Source of the DNA: an uncultured Prevotellaceae bacterium
GTDB lineage: Bacteria; Bacteroidota; Bacteroidia; Bacteroidales; Bacteroidaceae
Assembly (NCBI GenBank): GCA_902792685.1
Contig: CADBAP010000007.1
Location: forward strand, 1-45,395
Reading direction: 5' to 3'
DNA: 45,395 bases
Part shown: piece by piece, positions 14,462 to 25,900 of the stretch
Numbering within the stretch: the stretch's first letter is position 1
Layout: each line of letters begins with the position of its first letter
Program-made: the position numbers and the translations under genes
Notes under the pieces: generated by a model
The model's database searches: none
What the model was told of the DNA's origin: nothing
What the model saw: the letters and a program-made list of their open reading frames with translations, nothing else

Positions 14462-17400
14462 TTATGGCTCTGGAGATGGGGTCGGAACGACCTTTTTGCC
14501 AATCTGTACCTTCGCATCACCCGTTACCTCAGCCTTGTTACCACCGCCATATACATTGCCTCGGATGTCGGCACCGATAACAGGTTTCTTCTCGTAGTAG
14601 GTAACGTCTGCCGAGGCAGTACCTGAAGCTTCATGATATTCACCTTGACTGTCTCGAGTATAATAGCCCGATACAGAAGATCCAGTGGTAATATTTTTCA
14701 CAATATAGACATCTGACAGTTTACCGATGTTGACAGTTGTGTTACCGATGACCTTGGCCGCATTGCCACCACCGAAGACATTGTTGATGGCTCCAATCTT
14801 ACCCTTGGCATGTGATGGTATCGGATAGGTATCAATCTTTACGTTCTCACCGACAATAGACTTGTCATCGTTGTAATAATCGCCGTAGGCCACATTGACG
14901 TTCACCGTGGGATTACCCACCATCGTTGCACCGCTACCATAGCCACCACCGAAGATGTTGCCGATACTGGTAAACGACATAGCATTGACCTGTGGGTCTT
15001 TGTAGAGTGGGGTAGTGCCTGTTTCAATGGGCTTGCCATCGCTGTCGTAGCCATAAACGGAGTAGCCTGCCTGGTTACCACCACCATAGAGCTCACCAAT
15101 CTTGATAGGACGACAACCAATCTCTTCAATATTTATGGTGATGGAACCATCAATTGTACCACTGAGGTTATTACCACCAAACACACGGTCGAAAGTACCG
15201 TTGGTGATATTCAACGTGACATTACCCTTAATAGCAGCAGCCTCAGCACCACCATAGGCAGCCTTCAGGCCCGGAATACATGCCATCAGCAGTTTGGCCT
15301 CAGCATCCATCGGCGCACTCTTACCACCACCGTAGGCCTCATCTACACAGAACTCACAACCTCCGTTTTCTTCCAGCAATGTGACAGCAGTCTTGCGCAC
15401 ATTACCCTTGGTGTTTGAACCACCAAAGACACGATGAATCTTACCACCAAAGACATTTACGGAAGCCTGTCCAGAGCCATAGATGATACTACTGCCTTCT
15501 GCGGTTCGTTCTTCTTTCGTGTCATAATTTGGATCATCCTTCATGACCCAGTTGTCTCCATCTTCCTCGTAAATCGTATAGTTCTTATATCCTACATTAG
15601 CACCAGGGTTTGGTCTTCCGTCAGGCAGATCGTCCTTACCATTACCGCCACCAAACAACTCTTCAATTTCGAAAGTACCATTGACGGTAACGTTGGTCGC
15701 TGGTGTTGATGCTGCATTACCACCACCATACACCTGTTTGATACTCGTCAGTCCGCAACCATCGATGATGACCTTGGTTGAATAAGTGGTATTCTTGCCA
15801 CCAGCAGGTTCGTAGGCAGCCAAGTTTCCACCGCCATAGACAGCTTTCACGTCGTAGGTGCCTAAGACTTTAGCATCCGTCACCGGAGTATCGCCTTCAG
15901 TGTTGGCAATCTGTGTCTTTTCCTTATTCTGGGTAGCATAGACATGCACCAGTACATCGCCCATAGGCGTACCGGCAGCATTATTGCAACCAAAGACTTC
16001 GTTGACAGCACATCCTCTTGCACTTTCAGCGATGACTGTGCCTGTTTCGCCCGATGTTGTCGTGCCGTTCAAGTCTAACAGCACATCACCATAAACATAG
16101 GCAGGCTTGCCGGTTTCTCCCAGTCCACCGCCGTAGGCTTCGCCAAGGATATTGCCTCCTGTCAGGCGAACGGTCGTTGTGGCACTTGCAGAAGTCTTGC
16201 CTGTAGCCCAGTTACTAGTAGTAGCATCCCAGTTGCTGGTCTGGGTATCAGCCAAGGCGCCACCGCCATAAATATCCTTCAAAATCAGACCACCAGTCAT
16301 TTTGACAGTTACACTGCCCTTGACCGTACCTGCTTCACCACCGCCAAATACAGAGCCGGCGATGAGCTGTTTTGTTTTTTCATCATCATCAGCTGCAGGT
16401 GTCGTCGCATAATTGATGTTCACTTCTGTCTCCTTGACGTTAGCGAGACCTGACGTAGCCGTACTAATGCCAAACTCACCGCGGGCAGCGCCAAACACGT
16501 GACCATTTCCGTCGCCATCATAGCCGATACGACCACCAGTGATGTTAATGGTAGTCTTTCCGCTTGTGTCATCAGCACCGCCGCCCACAGAACCCATTGC
16601 TCCAGCGCCATAGACATTGTGCACTACCTGCCCACCAGTAATGTTGATAGTGGAAGTACCCTGTACGATACCGGCCAGCGGGTTATATTTGTCTTTTATT
16701 CCGTCATCGTCGGAGTCGTACATATCCGTACCGCAACCACCACCATAGACGTTGCCGCGATAGGGATAGCTGGCACCAGTATAAGAGACGTCGTCAGATG
16801 TGTCTTCTGGTGTACCATTATTATCTGTAATAGGAGAACCTGTTGTAATACCGATGATGCCGCTGTTGATATTAAGCACCGTATTGTCGAAGGTATGACC
16901 ATTCTCACCACTGCCATAGACAGAACCTTTGATGGTAGGACCTGTAGTAGCATTCTCTGTACCAATATTCACTTGCGTGTTATATACCCATGCCAAATAG
17001 TCGTTGGGGTCAACGGCAGGAGTCCCTTCTGGTGTTGCCACATCACCACGTGACGAGCCGAATACCATACCATTCTCCTTTCCATTCCAGCCAATCGTAC
17101 CACCAGTAATGGTAACCGTACAAACACCCGTATTGGCTGTTGCTAAAGCCGTAGGCATACCCGATGTGCCATCGTATGTAAACGTACCCACGGAGCCGTA
17201 GGCACCGCCGCCGTAGACATTATGGTAGATAGTTGTAGGTTCTTCGGCTGATGCCTGACTGATGTTGATATTTGTATTACCCTTCACTGATCCTGCATCT
17301 TTATCGCCAGTCTTTCCCTTTCCGCCGCCATACACGTTACCATATTCAGCACCACCCTGACCTTCTACACCAATGGTACCGCTTGTAACATTTACTTTGG

Positions 17401-20400
17401 TATTACCTCCAACGCCAGATTCCTCACCACCGCCATATACGCTCTTACCAACGGTCGTCGTGCCGTTGATGGTGAGTATGACATTACCGCTGACAGTTCC
17501 CAAGTTGTTAAGAGATACCTCTGTGTATATATAGTTTATCCCGTCACCATTGGGGTTTGAAATAGTCGGACTTCCAGTACTCAGTGTTTTTGAGCCAAAG
17601 GTCTTATTGTTCGTCCATTCGTATGTGGTGAACGTTCCGCCAGACTGCGGTTTAATCATACCAGTGTAAGTGTTTGGTACAGGTGGAATCTTGTCCACGT
17701 TGTGGATATCAACTGTACCCGCAGAAGCTGAATAGCCCGCTCCAAAGACCGCACCTTTTACCGTACAATTGTTAAGTGTGGAGGTGACGTTGCCCGTGAC
17801 ACCACCAAGGAAACCACCACCATAGAAATTGGTATTGATGGTACAGTCTGTCAAAGTGCTCGTGACGTTGCCGGTATTGGTGGTGGCAAACTGGGCAGAG
17901 TAGTAGTAGCTACGGTTAACAAATTTACCATTCCCGTCACCAGTAGAATAATTGATTACTTCAATGTCATAGTCGGCATGATAGCCCTGATCCTTATTGC
18001 GGTACTTTCCAGGGGTATAATTAGAGTTGATAGTGCTACTCCAATCGGTGATGGGATCTCCCGTACCATCGGTATTGGCATACTGCACATAGTTGGTTCC
18101 GCCGTTGCCGGCTCCAAAGTATTGGTTAAAGGTGGTACCTGTGGCATTGGTGGTAACGGTCTTACCAGATATCATATCACCGAACTTAGGACCGCCGCAG
18201 TATTTGCCCACGATACTGTTGTTGATGACCACATCAATGCTGCCTTTCACTATCTTATAAGTATCGCCAGTAGCCTGGGCCATGACGCCGCCACCATAGA
18301 ACTCGCCAATGAGCGCATGGTTGATGCGCCAGGTGACATCACCCCAGATACCCTCCTTATAAGCAGCGGCTATCGTGCCAAAGCGACCGCCATCGATATA
18401 ACAGTGGGGGTTGTCTTCAAAGGGTTTGATTTTCTCATTGTATCCACCAGTAAGGTAGAAACTAGTGAAGTCACCACCGAGAACATTGACAGCACAATGA
18501 CGTGTTTGGTATGTGGCACTGCCATTGACATGGGCGCCAGGAGTGAATGAAGGCATAACAATATGGCCACCGAGGATGACGTAATTGATATGTTGATTGG
18601 TCTCTTTATTACGGCCACGACAGTATTGGTCATAGATACCGCCATTGAGAATAATAGGACCTTCGTCACGTGTCTCAAGTTCAAATTCAAACTGTCCGAA
18701 GCGGATAAAGGCAGTCTCAGTGACCTCGAAATGTCCTTTGGAACGGTAGCAGCCAAGGGAGTAGAAATTTTTTGAATTATGCAGCTTGCCCGCAATACCC
18801 AACTCCACTACGGGGAGGAAATCAAAGCGTATGGGGGCGATAACCTGACGTGTCATATTTTCACCGAGTTGCCATTCGAGGCAATAGTCAGGTTCTTCGT
18901 CGAAGTCAAGGTCCACACTCATGATGGTGAAACCGCGAGTGTCTTGAGTTTTATGTACAACATCACTTTTGCCAACAGATTCCTGCACATTACCGACCAG
19001 AACAAGCGCATAGTCATAGACTGTCTTTTTCGCATCGATATTAGCAGCAGTAAGTGTTTCCTTTATTGATGTGGTCTGAATAGTGGCACCATTAACATTA
19101 TTATCGCGTGTGCCAGTGGGAGCAAAAGCATCCCCAGTATTACCTGAGGTAACATTGACTCTGTCATAGTAGCCACCATTATTTCTCACATAGATGGCTT
19201 TACCCCAATAAGCCTCGATGGTGATCTCCGTAACATCGTCAGGAACATAATAGTAGCCGCCTTGCGCAAAGACACGGCCTGAAACACTGTAGAGGTCCTT
19301 ATTCGTGCATTTACGGTCGGCAAAATTATAGCCGTCCTGCCAGTGTGCGACAAATGAGCCTTGTGTGCCGCCACTGACATTGGTTATCTTCCAACCTGTC
19401 ACCACCTGGTCGGTGTAGTTGCCGGCATATTTTTCCTGCCATGTAGCGCCGTCGGGGTTACCGAATACGGTGTTGTAATAGGGCAACTGCACCTTGCGAT
19501 AGCCGAAATCGTAGTGCAGGGAGTCCATGTCGGTGATGGGGATGTTCAGATGCTGGTCAGAAGCAGAGCCGCCCGACTTGATAATGACTGAAAGCGTTCC
19601 GAGTTGCTTTCCCTCGAATGGATTGGCTGTGTTACGGTCAAACCAAGGGGTTCCCGTATTGGTATTGATAATAGAGGGATATTTGCCGAAAGGCTTCAGT
19701 ATTGGGTAAGGAGCAAGATTGGGGTCAACCACCCACTTATACATCAGTGAGGCATCTTTGGGAATAGCCTGTACCTCAGTGGTAGTCAAAGTGCTTGGCG
19801 CCACGTCGGAACCTACCCACCAGCCGCAGAGTTCACGGTTGCTGTTCAACAGGCTGCGATGGAACTCAACCTGGGTGAGATAGCGCTCATCGGCAGGGAA
19901 CGAGCAGTTGTAGGCTGTGGGCTCACCAGTAGTGAAGGTAGAGCCGTTTCTGTAGTAGTTATAACTGCTGATACCTGTAGCGGCAGCATTGGTAATAAGT
20001 TCACCGCCATAGACACCATACTGGTTTGAGCCACCTGTGATGTTACCATAGAACATGCAGTTGACGACAGCCGTCTTGAGTTTGGTATATTTTCCACCTG
20101 ATACCTCTGCGGTTGACGCGAAGGTGTTCTGTCCTACAATGCCTGCAGCGTATGTGGAAGCGCTGACATCTGCATAGCTGTAGCAATTGATGACGCGAGA
20201 ATCTCCATCCAGCTTACCCACAATACCACCGGCGCAATTGCCAGTTGTAGTGACAGTGGGATGTGTGCCCTCTGGGAACGTGGCATCGTTAGGCAGGATA
20301 CCACAGTTGTAAATGCGACTATAGCCCTGAGCGATGCCGGCGATAGCACCCACATATTCATCAGAACTGCTGATAGAAACATTCTGGAGGGTGACATTTT

Positions 20401-22951
20401 TCACTACGCCACCATCGACAGTGTTGAAGAGGGGATGGGTGAGACCCGTGATGGGCTGCGCGCCACCATCGAACGTACCGCTGAAGGCTTGGGTGATGGG
20501 ATCTGCACTACTGAAGTCGAGAGGAGCGGTGGCGATAACCTTATAATGTAATGAGGCTCCCTCCGTTGTATTGACATGATCAATGAAATCCTCCACGTCA
20601 ACTTGGTACTTGATGGTATAAGGATTTCCTACAGTGCCTTCGCCATCCATGCCTTGTTTCAGGGTGGCGGTGGATACGTCTGAGTTGTCATAGTTAGCAG
20701 CAACAGCCATCGCATTGACGGTAACGGGTAGTGTACTCGATACGATACCGCCAGAACTGATACTGCTACTTGAAGTAGTGGGAGTAGTGCCATCGGTAGT
20801 ATAGTAAATGGTGACACCCGAAATTGGGAACGGACAACTGATGGTAAAGCCGTCGTTACCGCTACGTGCAATGACTGGTGTCGCACATTGCAATGTCACC
20901 GCATTACTAACCACAGTAGAGGTAATCATACCTTCCTTAACAGCGATGGCCTTGATGATGACACCGCTGATGTTCTCAGTCAATGGCACCGTGTATTCAG
21001 TACTCGATGTAGTCGGAGTGCTACCATCAGTAGTATAGTAAATGGTTGCACCAACGGTTGCCGTTGTAATGGATATAGCGTTGCTGCCGTTGTTCTGGAT
21101 GGTTGGTGTGGCCACCTGTAAAATGACTAACTCTGCTACATCGGAAGGATCTTCTGTCGTATGGGTGGCAATTGCTTTCACCGTCGTGGGACTGGTAACA
21201 GAGAACGGACCACTGTATGCAGTACTCGTGGAAGTAGGTTCGCTGTTATCAATAGTGTAGTGTATAGTGCTCCCTTCTGTTCCACAGGTAATAGAGACCA
21301 TCGAGGTAACGTTGTTAAAACTGATCACTGGTGTGGCACACTTTACGTCTATCTCACCCTCACCGATTTCAGAATTGATCATGCCGTCCTTAACAGCTAT
21401 TGCTTTAATGAGTTTACCTCCCAATTCCTCTGATGCACCAGTGTATAGTGTTGACGAGGTGGTCGGAGTAGTGCCATCGGTCGTATAATAAATGGTTGCA
21501 CCAGGGGTTGTTGTTGTGATGGAAATATTATGAGTACCCGTTACCTGCTGGATAGTGGGAGTCGCTACTTTGTCGATAAGTGATGTTGTCACCTCTGAAT
21601 CAGTATATCCTTCTTTAGTAACAATGGCTTTGACAGTGGTCTGCTCAGTCAAGGCAAAGGGGCCACTATACAATGTGCCGTTAGTGGATGAAGGTGTTGT
21701 TCCATCTGTGGTATAATAGATGGATGGCAATAAGGTTGACGTGGTTATAGATGCTTTTCCTGTGGTTCGGTCGAAGGCAATAACAGGGTGGTCACATACG
21801 GTGCTAAAAGTTGTAGTTTTAAATTCCCAATGAGCACCATTGGTTGCGCCTCTACTATTGATGATACCCATATTCAGACCATTGGTAATGCTTGCTTGCG
21901 CATAACCGAGGCTGCTGCTTGTCCATAAATTATCGATGAGCAATTTTGGTATAATAGCATAACACGTTACACGGCCAGCTCCATCACCTCTTGCTGCCTG
22001 CACCACAACAAACTGATAACGTTCTTCGTTTACTGAATCATACGCTTTTACATCAATTGCTTTTGTTTGGTTACCTGTATTGTCGGCAGTACCGTTATAA
22101 TACATGTATTTACCCCCTGTTGCAGGGTTGATAATGTAATAGTACTTATACCAAGAATCGGAGGAGGCTTCTTTGAAATACCATGCCCTGCTTTCATTTG
22201 CCTGATTGGTAAAGATCACCTTATCGGGCGTAGCGTCTGTTGCGGCATAATACGTGTCTTTCTGGATATTGTGTATTTCGTAATAATGTTTGTCCGAATC
22301 AGTTGAAGGCGTAAAAGGAGGGGTTGGGTATGTAAAGGTTCCGTTAAAGGGTACGAACTTCCACTTGGAGTTGGTATCATTGATATACTGGGTATTGGTC
22401 AATCTGATGGGGTTGGTAATGGCCTCACTGCCACTTTGCTTGTTCAAGCCATAAAAATCAGTTCTTCCTTTTACATTAATATTATAAAAGTCTGTTGTAC
22501 CACCATTGTTGTTTACAACGAGTTTGAACTTGCATTTTTCCTTGTTGTCATCAGACAAGGATACAATTTTAATTAAACGGTCACTAGTGTTACATATGTA
22601 TTTCTCCGTGCTCTTGTTGACGATATAGTAATATTGAGTTCCATCTTCAACACCTGCATCCAGGAAATACCACAGCATATAGTTACCAAGGATATTATTG
22701 GTGGTAATGTTGTTATTATCCTGGGGCGCGATATAGAAACTCGGGAACGCATTGGTCTGAATCAGATAGAATTTCTTCTCGTTATCTTCGATGGTACCAT
22801 TCCCATTAGTATCAGTCGTTATTTCAACAGGGCTTTGTCCCCACGCCTTTCCGCTTCCTAATGTCAGGAGCAATAGGAGGGCTATAGTGAGGCGAGATAT
22901 TGTTATTATCTGCTGTGTTAATCGATTCGTATATCTGTATGTGGTATTCAT
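14462..22951 (-). CDS. Giant secreted repeat protein (2829 aa): chitobiase-type domains and YGGG beta-solenoid
   Basis: A signal peptide (about 1-38, ending G-K-A-W-G-Q) starts this exported protein. Residues about 45-385 hold two related blocks rich in Tyr/Trp (Y-Y-Y-I-V-N-K-S-T and Y-Y-Y-I-I-N-P-A-T). Residues about 390-765 contain five chitobiase/beta-hexosaminidase C-terminal-like (PF13290) repeats, each with I-Y-Y-T-T-D-G-(T/S)-T-P-T or a variant. Residues about 780-930 resemble GLUG-type modules (A-F-S-G-T-F-D-G-G). From about 1450 to the end come some two dozen [VIAL][YF]GGG repeats with G-x-T-x-V-N-I-x-G-G strands, suggesting a long beta-solenoid adhesin. It ends ...P-T-P-S-P-E-P with no T9SS tail. 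It starts 4 nt after the 4007-aa gene, so the pair is co-transcribed. Confidence 0.88.
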   Translation of the reverse strand: MNTTYRYTNRLTQQIITISRLTIALLLLLTLGSGKAWGQSPVEITTDTNGNGTIEDNEKKFYLIQTNAFPSFYIAPQDNNNITTNNILGNYMLWYFLDAGVEDGTQYYYIVNKSTEKYICNTSDRLIKIVSLSDDNKEKCKFKLVVNNNGGTTDFYNINVKGRTDFYGLNKQSGSEAITNPIRLTNTQYINDTNSKWKFVPFNGTFTYPTPPFTPSTDSDKHYYEIHNIQKDTYYAATDATPDKVIFTNQANESRAWYFKEASSDSWYKYYYIINPATGGKYMYYNGTADNTGNQTKAIDVKAYDSVNEERYQFVVVQAARGDGAGRVTCYAIIPKLLIDNLWTSSSLGYAQASITNGLNMGIINSRGATNGAHWEFKTTTFSTVCDHPVIAFDRTTGKASITTSTLLPSIYYTTDGTTPSSTNGTLYSGPFALTEQTTVKAIVTKEGYTDSEVTTSLIDKVATPTIQQVTGTHNISITTTTPGATIYYTTDGTTPTTSSTLYTGASEELGGKLIKAIAVKDGMINSEIGEGEIDVKCATPVISFNNVTSMVSITCGTEGSTIHYTIDNSEPTSTSTAYSGPFSVTSPTTVKAIATHTTEDPSDVAELVILQVATPTIQNNGSNAISITTATVGATIYYTTDGSTPTTSSTEYTVPLTENISGVIIKAIAVKEGMITSTVVSNAVTLQCATPVIARSGNDGFTISCPFPISGVTIYYTTDGTTPTTSSSSISSGGIVSSTLPVTVNAMAVAANYDNSDVSTATLKQGMDGEGTVGNPYTIKYQVDVEDFIDHVNTTEGASLHYKVIATAPLDFSSADPITQAFSGTFDGGAQPITGLTHPLFNTVDGGVVKNVTLQNVSISSSDEYVGAIAGIAQGYSRIYNCGILPNDATFPEGTHPTVTTTGNCAGGIVGKLDGDSRVINCYSYADVSASTYAAGIVGQNTFASTAEVSGGKYTKLKTAVVNCMFYGNITGGSNQYGVYGGELITNAAATGISSYNYYRNGSTFTTGEPTAYNCSFPADERYLTQVEFHRSLLNSNRELCGWWVGSDVAPSTLTTTEVQAIPKDASLMYKWVVDPNLAPYPILKPFGKYPSIINTNTGTPWFDRNTANPFEGKQLGTLSVIIKSGGSASDQHLNIPITDMDSLHYDFGYRKVQLPYYNTVFGNPDGATWQEKYAGNYTDQVVTGWKITNVSGGTQGSFVAHWQDGYNFADRKCTNKDLYSVSGRVFAQGGYYYVPDDVTEITIEAYWGKAIYVRNNGGYYDRVNVTSGNTGDAFAPTGTRDNNVNGATIQTTSIKETLTAANIDAKKTVYDYALVLVGNVQESVGKSDVVHKTQDTRGFTIMSVDLDFDEEPDYCLEWQLGENMTRQVIAPIRFDFLPVVELGIAGKLHNSKNFYSLGCYRSKGHFEVTETAFIRFGQFEFELETRDEGPIILNGGIYDQYCRGRNKETNQHINYVILGGHIVMPSFTPGAHVNGSATYQTRHCAVNVLGGDFTSFYLTGGYNEKIKPFEDNPHCYIDGGRFGTIAAAYKEGIWGDVTWRINHALIGEFYGGGVMAQATGDTYKIVKGSIDVVINNSIVGKYCGGPKFGDMISGKTVTTNATGTTFNQYFGAGNGGTNYVQYANTDGTGDPITDWSSTINSNYTPGKYRNKDQGYHADYDIEVINYSTGDGNGKFVNRSYYYSAQFATTNTGNVTSTLTDCTINTNFYGGGFLGGVTGNVTSTLNNCTVKGAVFGAGYSASAGTVDIHNVDKIPPVPNTYTGMIKPQSGGTFTTYEWTNNKTFGSKTLSTGSPTISNPNGDGINYIYTEVSLNNLGTVSGNVILTINGTTTVGKSVYGGGEESGVGGNTKVNVTSGTIGVEGQGGAEYGNVYGGGKGKTGDKDAGSVKGNTNINISQASAEEPTTIYHNVYGGGAYGSVGTFTYDGTSGMPTALATANTGVCTVTITGGTIGWNGKENGMVFGSSRGDVATPEGTPAVDPNDYLAWVYNTQVNIGTENATTGPTIKGSVYGSGENGHTFDNTVLNINSGIIGITTGSPITDNNGTPEDTSDDVSYTGASYPYRGNVYGGGCGTDMYDSDDDGIKDKYNPLAGIVQGTSTINITGGQVVHNVYGAGAMGSVGGGADDTSGKTTINITGGRIGYDGDGNGHVFGAARGEFGISTATSGLANVKETEVNINYATTPAADDDEKTKQLIAGSVFGGGEAGTVKGSVTVKMTGGLILKDIYGGGALADTQTSNWDATTSNWATGKTSASATTTVRLTGGNILGEAYGGGLGETGKPAYVYGDVLLDLNGTTTSGETGTVIAESARGCAVNEVFGCNNAAGTPMGDVLVHVYATQNKEKTQIANTEGDTPVTDAKVLGTYDVKAVYGGGNLAAYEPAGGKNTTYSTKVIIDGCGLTSIKQVYGGGNAASTPATNVTVNGTFEIEELFGGGNGKDDLPDGRPNPGANVGYKNYTIYEEDGDNWVMKDDPNYDTKEERTAEGSSIIYGSGQASVNVFGGKIHRVFGGSNTKGNVRKTAVTLLEENGGCEFCVDEAYGGGKSAPMDAEAKLLMACIPGLKAAYGGAEAAAIKGNVTLNITNGTFDRVFGGNNLSGTIDGSITINIEEIGCRPIKIGELYGGGNQAGYSVYGYDSDGKPIETGTTPLYKDPQVNAMSFTSIGNIFGGGYGSGATMVGNPTVNVNVAYGDYYNDDKSIVGENVKIDTYPIPSHAKGKIGAINNVFGGGNAAKVIGNTTVNIGKLSDVYIVKNITTGSSVSGYYTRDSQGEYHEASGTASADVTYYEKKPVIGADIRGNVYGGGNKAEVTGDAKVQIGKKVVPTPSPEP

Positions 22952-22955
22952 ATTT

Positions 22956-25900
22956 TTATTTTATTGCGAATTTCTTTTGGATGCGACCACCGTCGGCACG
23001 GACGACATAGACACCGGCTGCACCGATATTCGTGTCGATTGTCTCGCCAGGCTGGATGGTGAAGTTTGCTACTGTTATACCGCTTGTGTTAACGATGCGT
23101 ACATCTGCTTCACGGAGCAGTGAAGAGGTAACGGTAATCTTATGACGAAGAGCGCTGATGAGAAGCGAACCATCTCCAATCTGACCCTCTGTTGGGTCAT
23201 TGTCGTACTCGAACGAGAAGGCTGTCTCGTTGCTTGTGAAGATGATGGAGCGTGCCGCATTCTTAGCTGGTGCCGCCTGTGTTGGTGCGCCTGCGATGAA
23301 GTACGGACGGAATGGTACAGTTGGGCTGCCACCTGTTGGTGTGACGTCGAAACTGTTGCCTTCGCTGTTCATCAGGTAACCGTCAACGGTCTTAGTCATA
23401 TAGTTCGGCAGGAATGTATATCCATCAACAACCGATGCTGTCAACTCGTCGTCGCTGATACCAATCGTAATGGCTGGTTCAGATACGAAGCTGATGATTT
23501 GTTTCGTGAGCTGATCAGGAGCAGGTGTAGCTGTATTCCTTGCCACAAACTCACCACTGAGGTCGAACTCGTAGTATGTCTTACTTGGGAAGCCAATGAT
23601 ATATGGCTCCGCTGTTGCCAGCAACGGATAAGCGTTATATTCGCGAGAATTCTCGTAGTATTGCTGGTAGATATCCGTGTTGGCATCCTGCCGTGTATTC
23701 TTACTGTAGTAGTAATCCCAAAGGAAGGTGTTGTTAACATCCTTTTTATCGCCATCAGCCTCAGGATAGTTGAAGGTAGCGGCGATGACACCAGCGGGTG
23801 AACCGCTGGGCGCAGTACCGATGCCCTTGTATTCGCGCAGCCAGTATTCGTGACCAATCTTGGCACCGCTGCTGGTCGTGGTGCTGCCACTGTAGAAGTG
23901 GGTAATCTCACCCTTGTCCTGTGTAGATACCAATTCTGCGGAGAATGGCAGGCTGACAGTTTCCCAGCCCTTGTTGAGGCTTACGTAAAGGTCAGGCGTA
24001 CGTTGATACCACATACGCATTCCATTTGCAAACTGGTAGCTGATAGGACAGTTGAAATCCTTCTTGTCAACTAGCAGGTGGTCGTTGGTAGCCTTCTTGT
24101 TGCTTTGTACCAGATGTCCGAAGACGGTTCCTGTATTTGCAACATTCACGCGGCGATATGGATCACTGACGTTGTAGTAATCATCGTATGCCGGCTCTGT
24201 GAAGTAGGCTGTCAGCACGTCGTAGGTCTGCTTGTTGGCATAACCCTCTGTGGATGCCTCAGCAGGCGCATAAACCAACAGGTTCGGAGTCTCGTCACGG
24301 TTGGTGATGCTGATAAGGCCGTCATCATCGAGCAGCGGCTGGTAGAACTTATCTACGACAGCGGGTGAACCGCTGGACGTTCTGCCAAGGGTCCATGTGT
24401 TATCGTTATGGCCGGCGAAGTCAATAGCCGTCATATTCGGATAGGCAGGATTCAGGTCCTTGTCGCTTGCACTCTTCGGCTTCGAGTATGCTACGAGGTT
24501 TACGGTTGGGTTGAAGTGAGCTACATCCATATCCTTCGACTGATAGTAAGCTGGCGCACGATATACGCGGTTGCTCTCGTCGGTAGTAAACAGACGACCG
24601 CTGTTCTTCATGATGCTTGAAGGTACGTCCTCGTGAGGTCGTTGGTCGTTCCACCCGTATGTCAACATCTGTCCGAAGTAGAGATAATCGTCTGGCCAGA
24701 TGGGGTAGAAGTGGAGCTTACCTTCCGTATCAGCATATTCACGTTCATCAACACTCTCAGGTATCACACCGTCGGCATAACGATAGTCACCATCGCCATA
24801 GCGGTCTTCAACGTAGCCACCATACAAATAGGCATTCGTCACACCTGATGAACAGTGAACGGGAGACGCAACATAGTGACCTCCATTGTAATGACGTTCC
24901 AGTGTGCCGTCGTCTTCTTTAATAGTATAATAGGTATATGCTGTACCCGACGTGGTCTTCTGGTCGTTATATCGCTTGTACAGGTAGAATCCGTTCAGGT
25001 CGTAGGCTACCGTTCCGTTGTAGAAGGCTCTTGCCGGCATTGGCTTGGCGATACCTCGTCCGTTGTCGGTAGTGTTGTATGCGAGACCCTCTGGATAGTA
25101 GCAGTTGACAATTTGATAGCCACTATCATCACTCGGATCACCGAAGACAGCTTTGACATTAGCTGGGAAACCGCTGGTCGCACTTGTGTTAATCCAACAG
25201 TTCTCTATATAACCATCACCTGTATCGGCAATACCTGCGGAGGTGAATGAACCTGTTACACCGAGGTTATAGACATTACCACAGAGGTGACCGAACAATG
25301 AGTTGTCGAGACCATCGATGTGGTAGCCGTCACCGTGGAAGTTTCCTGCGAAGCAGTTGGTGGCGTCGCCGATTGGGGTCCAAGTGGGTGAACCGCTAGG
25401 CACGGTGATGTTCGTATGCAGGATGAATTCCAGGTTCTGTGCCGCCTTGACGTGTTCATCGAGTAAGGAATTGCCTTTCAATGGTCCATCGGCAGTAACC
25501 ACACCATCGGTTACACCCTCAGATGAATTGTTAAGCAGACTCAGGTCGAAGAAATTCTTCAACTGATTAACACCATCTGTTGCATCATTGATATATATCT
25601 TACTGTTACGCTTTACTTGACTGTTGTCAACATAATAGTGATGTTCCTTATCTTCCATTACCTTCTTCAGGTCGTGGTAGTTAGCCACACTCACCTGTAC
25701 GTGGTTGGAGTAGGTCTCACCAAGATAGGTCTTGGCATAGTAAGCTAGATAGTAACCATTCTGATACCAATAGAGTGGGTCGGCAGTAGGCGTGTATTCA
25801 ATACCATTGATATGGCTCTCTGCATCCGACTGTTTCTCGAAGAGCTTCCATCCACCACCCGTTACTTCGTAAGCACCAGGTGTTACGTGTGGTTCACGGA

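Noticed and set aside
22940-22960. The two giant genes as one gene split by a frameshift
   Set aside because: The first ends in a complete T9SS-like tail and the second has its own signal peptide, so both have intact ends.
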